From Faecousia sp. (GTDB taxonomy: Bacteria; Bacillota; Clostridia; Oscillospirales; Oscillospiraceae), in NCBI GenBank assembly GCA_029257715.1, contig JARIAT010000030.1, forward strand, positions 1 through 33,326: a DNA stretch of 33,326 bases. Direction: 5' to 3'. Below, piece after piece: positions 30,879 through 33,326 of the stretch; the stretch's first letter is position 1; each line of letters opens with the position of its first letter. The position numbers were made by a program, and so were the translations under genes. Below the pieces are notes generated by a model. That model saw nothing but the letters and a program-made list of their open reading frames with translations, made no database searches and was not told the origin of the DNA.

Positions 30879-31927
30879 CAACGGTTGAAATTAACGCATC
30901 AAAATCTTATCAGGTAAAAATCGGTCACAGCCTACTGTCCCAGATCGGCGCAGAGATCAACAAACTGGGCTACGTTCGAAAAGTATGTATCGTCAGTGAC
31001 TCTAACGTATGGCCTCTCTACGGTGAAAAAGTCCTCACCAGTCTTCTGAAAGCCGGTCTTCAGGCATGTTATTTCCTGATTCCTGCCGGAGAGGATAGCA
31101 AAAACGGAGCAAATTATCTGGATCTTCTGAATCATCTTGCCGAAAATCGGCTGACGAGAACAGACGTCATTGCAGCGTTAGGGGGCGGCGTTGTCGGAGA
31201 TCTGGCAGGGTTTGCTGCCGCCACATTTCTGCGCGGAATCCGATTTGTCCAGATTCCCACAACACTGCTCGCAGCGGTGGATTCCTCTGTCGGCGGAAAA
31301 ACTGCCATTGACCTTCCCTCCGGAAAAAATCTTGCCGGGGCTTTCTGTCAGCCAAGTATGGTTCTTTGTGACATCGATACCCTCAACTCCCTGCCGGAGG
31401 ATGTATTCCGAGACGGCTGTGCGGAGATTATCAAAACGGCGATTTTATTTGATCCCAGTCTTTTTAAAACACTTTGTCAGGATACATTGGCCTTTGATCG
31501 AGAGAGTGTCATTGCCTGCTGTGTAACCCACAAACGGGATATTGTCAGAGCGGATGAGTTCGACCGTGGGGAACGTCAGAAGCTAAATCTCGGCCATACT
31601 GTCGGACATTGTGTGGAAACCCTCAGCAATTATACCCTGAGTCACGGAAAAAGTGTCGCAATCGGCACCGCAATCATTGCACGGGCCGCTGCCAAACTGG
31701 GGCTTTGCAGTCAGGAAACTGCCACAAAAATCCAATGGCTTCTGATGAACTTTGAATTGCCTACCACCACAACTCTATCTGCGAAAAATCTGGCCGCATG
31801 TGCCCGAACCGATAAAAAGCGCACCGGCACAACGATCAATCTGATTATTCCCAAAGAGATCGGCAGCTGCATCCTCTATCCTATCTCCATAAATGATATC
31901 GAATCTATAATTGAGGCAGGTCTTTGA
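30875..31927 (+). CDS. aroB: 3-dehydroquinate synthase
   Basis: A 350-residue NAD- and metal-dependent enzyme that cyclises DAHP to 3-dehydroquinate, the second shikimate step. Motifs: ALGGGVVGDLAGFAAATFLRG (101-120 region), PTTLLAAVDSSVGGKTAID, DGCAEIIKTA with metal ligand E184, LNLGHTVGH with H241 and SHGKSVAIG with H257. Full length. It starts inside the tyrA stop (ATGA overlap) and ends one base before the aroA start. Confidence 0.98.
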   Translation: MTTVEINASKSYQVKIGHSLLSQIGAEINKLGYVRKVCIVSDSNVWPLYGEKVLTSLLKAGLQACYFLIPAGEDSKNGANYLDLLNHLAENRLTRTDVIAALGGGVVGDLAGFAAATFLRGIRFVQIPTTLLAAVDSSVGGKTAIDLPSGKNLAGAFCQPSMVLCDIDTLNSLPEDVFRDGCAEIIKTAILFDPSLFKTLCQDTLAFDRESVIACCVTHKRDIVRADEFDRGERQKLNLGHTVGHCVETLSNYTLSHGKSVAIGTAIIARAAAKLGLCSQETATKIQWLLMNFELPTTTTLSAKNLAACARTDKKRTGTTINLIIPKEIGSCILYPISINDIESIIEAGL

Positions 31928-31928
31928 T

Positions 31929-33119
31929 ATGGATATTACCATCTCTCCCCGGAAACTCTCCGGAACGATTCACGCAATCCCTTCCAAATCTCAGGCCCAT
32001 AGATTGCTCATCTGCGCTGCCTTTGCTGACGGCCCTACCATGCTGAAATGCGCTTCCACAAATCGGGATATCGAAGCCACAGCTGACTGTCTCCGGGAAC
32101 TAGGCTCCCAAATTTCTTACGAAGACGGCGTATATCGGATTTCTCCCATTAAAACTGTACCCGAACAGGCCGTTCTCAATTGCTGCGAGAGCGGTTCTAC
32201 ACTCCGGTTTTTGCTTCCGATTGTCGCTGCCTTGGGTGTTGAGACCACATTTCTGCTGGAAGGTCGCCTTCCGCAGCGGCCGCTTTCCCCTCTGTGGGAA
32301 GAAATGGAACGCATGGGCTGCACCCTCTGCCGTCCTACCGATCACACTGTTCGATGCCACGGAAAGCTTCGCCCAGGACTTTACCGTATCCGCGGAGATG
32401 TTTCCAGTCAATTTGTTACGGGGCTGCTTTTTGCACTATCGCTTCTGGAACAGGAGAGCCAGCTGGAACTGATCGGAAAGGTTGAATCTCTGCCGTATAT
32501 CCATATGACACTGGCTGCCCTTCATCAATTTGGAGTCACCTGTTCTCTGGAAGAAAATCGTTTCCATATCAGGCCTGCCGTTTTTCATGCGCCTGACACT
32601 ATTACGGTTGAAGGAGACTGGAGCAACGGTGCATTCTGGCTTGCAGCCAAAGCATTAGGTTCTCCTCTGACCATTCTTGGGCTTGACAGCACCTCAAAGC
32701 AAGGAGATCGGGCTGTTCTGGGCTGTCTGGAAAGCCTTCGGGAATTTCAGCAGATTGACGCTTCGGATATTCCGGATCTTGTTCCCATTCTGGCTGTGGC
32801 TGCTGGTGCAAAACACGGCGCTCGGTTTATCAACGCCGGACGCCTGCGGATCAAAGAATCAGATCGTCTCCAGACTGCCGCAAATCTGATCCAAAATCTC
32901 GGCGGTAAAGCTACTGTTACAGAAGATACCCTGCAAGTCGAGGGTACCGGTTATCTCGGTGGAACTGTGGATGCCGCCGGCGACCATCGCATTGCCATGG
33001 CTGCCGCCATTGCCGCCACTGTCTGCTCGCAGCCAGTCACAATCTGCGGTGCGGAAGCTGTCAGTAAATCCTATCCTGCCTTCTGGGCAGATTATAAACG
33101 ATTAGGAGGAATTCTATGA
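31929..33119 (+). CDS. aroA: 3-phosphoshikimate 1-carboxyvinyltransferase (EPSP synthase)
   Basis: A 396-residue enzyme that transfers the enolpyruvyl group of PEP to shikimate 3-phosphate; the glyphosate target in many organisms. Motifs: IPSKSQAHRLLI with K20 and R25, CESGSTLRFLLP (the usual NAGTAMRPL block in a divergent form), DVSSQFVTGLL, DLVPILAVAAG, RLRIKESDRL and DHRIAMAAAIAA. The ATG at 31929 is one base after the aroB stop, with AGGCAGG nine bases upstream; a TTG six codons earlier is not needed. It overlaps aroC by four bases. aroD, aroE and aroK are not in the window and may follow aroC. Confidence 0.97.
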   Translation: MDITISPRKLSGTIHAIPSKSQAHRLLICAAFADGPTMLKCASTNRDIEATADCLRELGSQISYEDGVYRISPIKTVPEQAVLNCCESGSTLRFLLPIVAALGVETTFLLEGRLPQRPLSPLWEEMERMGCTLCRPTDHTVRCHGKLRPGLYRIRGDVSSQFVTGLLFALSLLEQESQLELIGKVESLPYIHMTLAALHQFGVTCSLEENRFHIRPAVFHAPDTITVEGDWSNGAFWLAAKALGSPLTILGLDSTSKQGDRAVLGCLESLREFQQIDASDIPDLVPILAVAAGAKHGARFINAGRLRIKESDRLQTAANLIQNLGGKATVTEDTLQVEGTGYLGGTVDAAGDHRIAMAAAIAATVCSQPVTICGAEAVSKSYPAFWADYKRLGGIL

Positions 33120-33326
33120 GTTCTACATATGGGCAGATGCTGAAGCTGTCGATTTTCGGTCAATCTCACGGAGCCGCCATCGGCATGACGCTTGATGGCA
33201 TTCCCGCAGGTCTTCCGGTCGATCTTGAAGCATTAACACAATTTCTCCGCCGTCGGGCCCCCGGCAGCAGTCTGCTTTCCACACCTCGCAAGGAAACGGA
33301 CATGCCGGAATTTCTGGCCGGTCTTT
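33116..33326 (+). CDS. aroC: Chorismate synthase, N-terminal part (runs off the window)
   Basis: The first 70 codons of a gene that continues past the end. The start reads MSSTYGQMLKLSIFGQSHGA, with the chorismate synthase signature G-[EQ]-S-H-G in its GQSHG form, then IGMTLDGIPAGLPVDLE, LRRRAPGSS and TPRKETD, all in family order. The enzyme makes chorismate from EPSP with reduced FMN. AGGAGG lies before the ATG, inside the end of aroA; ATGA overlap with the aroA stop suggests coupled translation. Confidence 0.95.
   Translation, partial: MSSTYGQMLKLSIFGQSHGAAIGMTLDGIPAGLPVDLEALTQFLRRRAPGSSLLSTPRKETDMPEFLAGL

Noticed and set aside
1-33326. CRISPR arrays, tRNA or rRNA genes, prophage or integrase genes
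   Set aside because: No direct repeat series, cloverleaf-like gene or mobile-element protein was seen on either strand.

Overview
This 33.3 kb window looks like chromosomal core sequence from a low-to-mid GC Gram-positive anaerobe, most likely a gut Clostridia (Oscillospirales-like). The reasons are PolC-type replicative polymerase, the Firmicutes gene order pyrH-frr-uppS-cdsA-dxr-rseP-ispG-polC, strong AGGAGG ribosome binding sites, SLH-domain surface protein, EndoA/MazF next to an nnrD/lipoprotein pair as in the Bacillus acpS-ydcC-alr-ndoA neighbourhood, and MsmX-style sugar importers without their own ATPase. The taxon is an inference. I see no rRNA, tRNA, CRISPR array, phage or insertion sequence.

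Layout. 1-680: end of an ABC-F ATPase gene. 724-1287 (-): tag glycosylase. 1475-3552 (+): YitT membrane protein, Bcp peroxiredoxin and YaaA, a small peroxide-stress cluster ended by two hairpins. 3638-4435 (-): OB-fold-like lipoprotein. 4516-7888 (-): a three-gene carbohydrate ABC importer (two permeases, then a binding protein with both a lipid anchor and a C-terminal membrane helix). 7889-8251: divergent control region. 8252-10495 (+): tdh-kbl, threonine to glycine plus acetyl-CoA, with the codon bias of highly expressed genes. 10659-12267 (-): TVP38 family membrane protein and uridine phosphorylase. 12345-22900 (-): one long housekeeping run read pyrH, frr, uppS, cdsA, dxr, rseP, ispG, polC, covering UMP synthesis, ribosome recycling, undecaprenyl and MEP isoprenoid synthesis, phospholipid precursor, membrane proteolysis and replication. 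23126-24805 (+): glnS. 24953-28725 (-): polysaccharide deacetylase with SLH domains, EndoA/MazF toxin, small lipoprotein, nnrD. 28825-33326 (+): an aromatic amino acid operon aroF-tyrA-aroB-aroA-aroC whose genes overlap or nearly touch; aroC runs off the window.

The standout is the leader of that aro operon. A strong extended -10 promoter drives a 22-codon leader peptide (28884-28952) with seven Phe/Tyr codons, a tandem stop, and then a perfect 12-13 bp terminator with a T7 tract directly before aroF. The RNA between them can form a rival antiterminator, and an upstream stretch can form a third, protecting pairing. This is a complete classical ribosome-mediated (pheA/trp-type) attenuator, an arrangement well known in Enterobacteria but not the usual one in Firmicutes, where T-boxes and TRAP dominate. 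It sits above a DAHP synthase that itself carries the Tyr/Phe-sensing N-terminal domain type, so entry into the pathway appears controlled twice by the same end products.

Other points worth checking are an EndoA toxin gene that lacks the usual antitoxin and alr neighbours, with an EndoA-type UACAU site in a hairpin in its own leader; the doubly anchored sugar-binding protein; hairpins between frr and uppS and between ispG and polC that could tune expression inside the long operon; and palindromes in the control regions of the importer and of the deacetylase.
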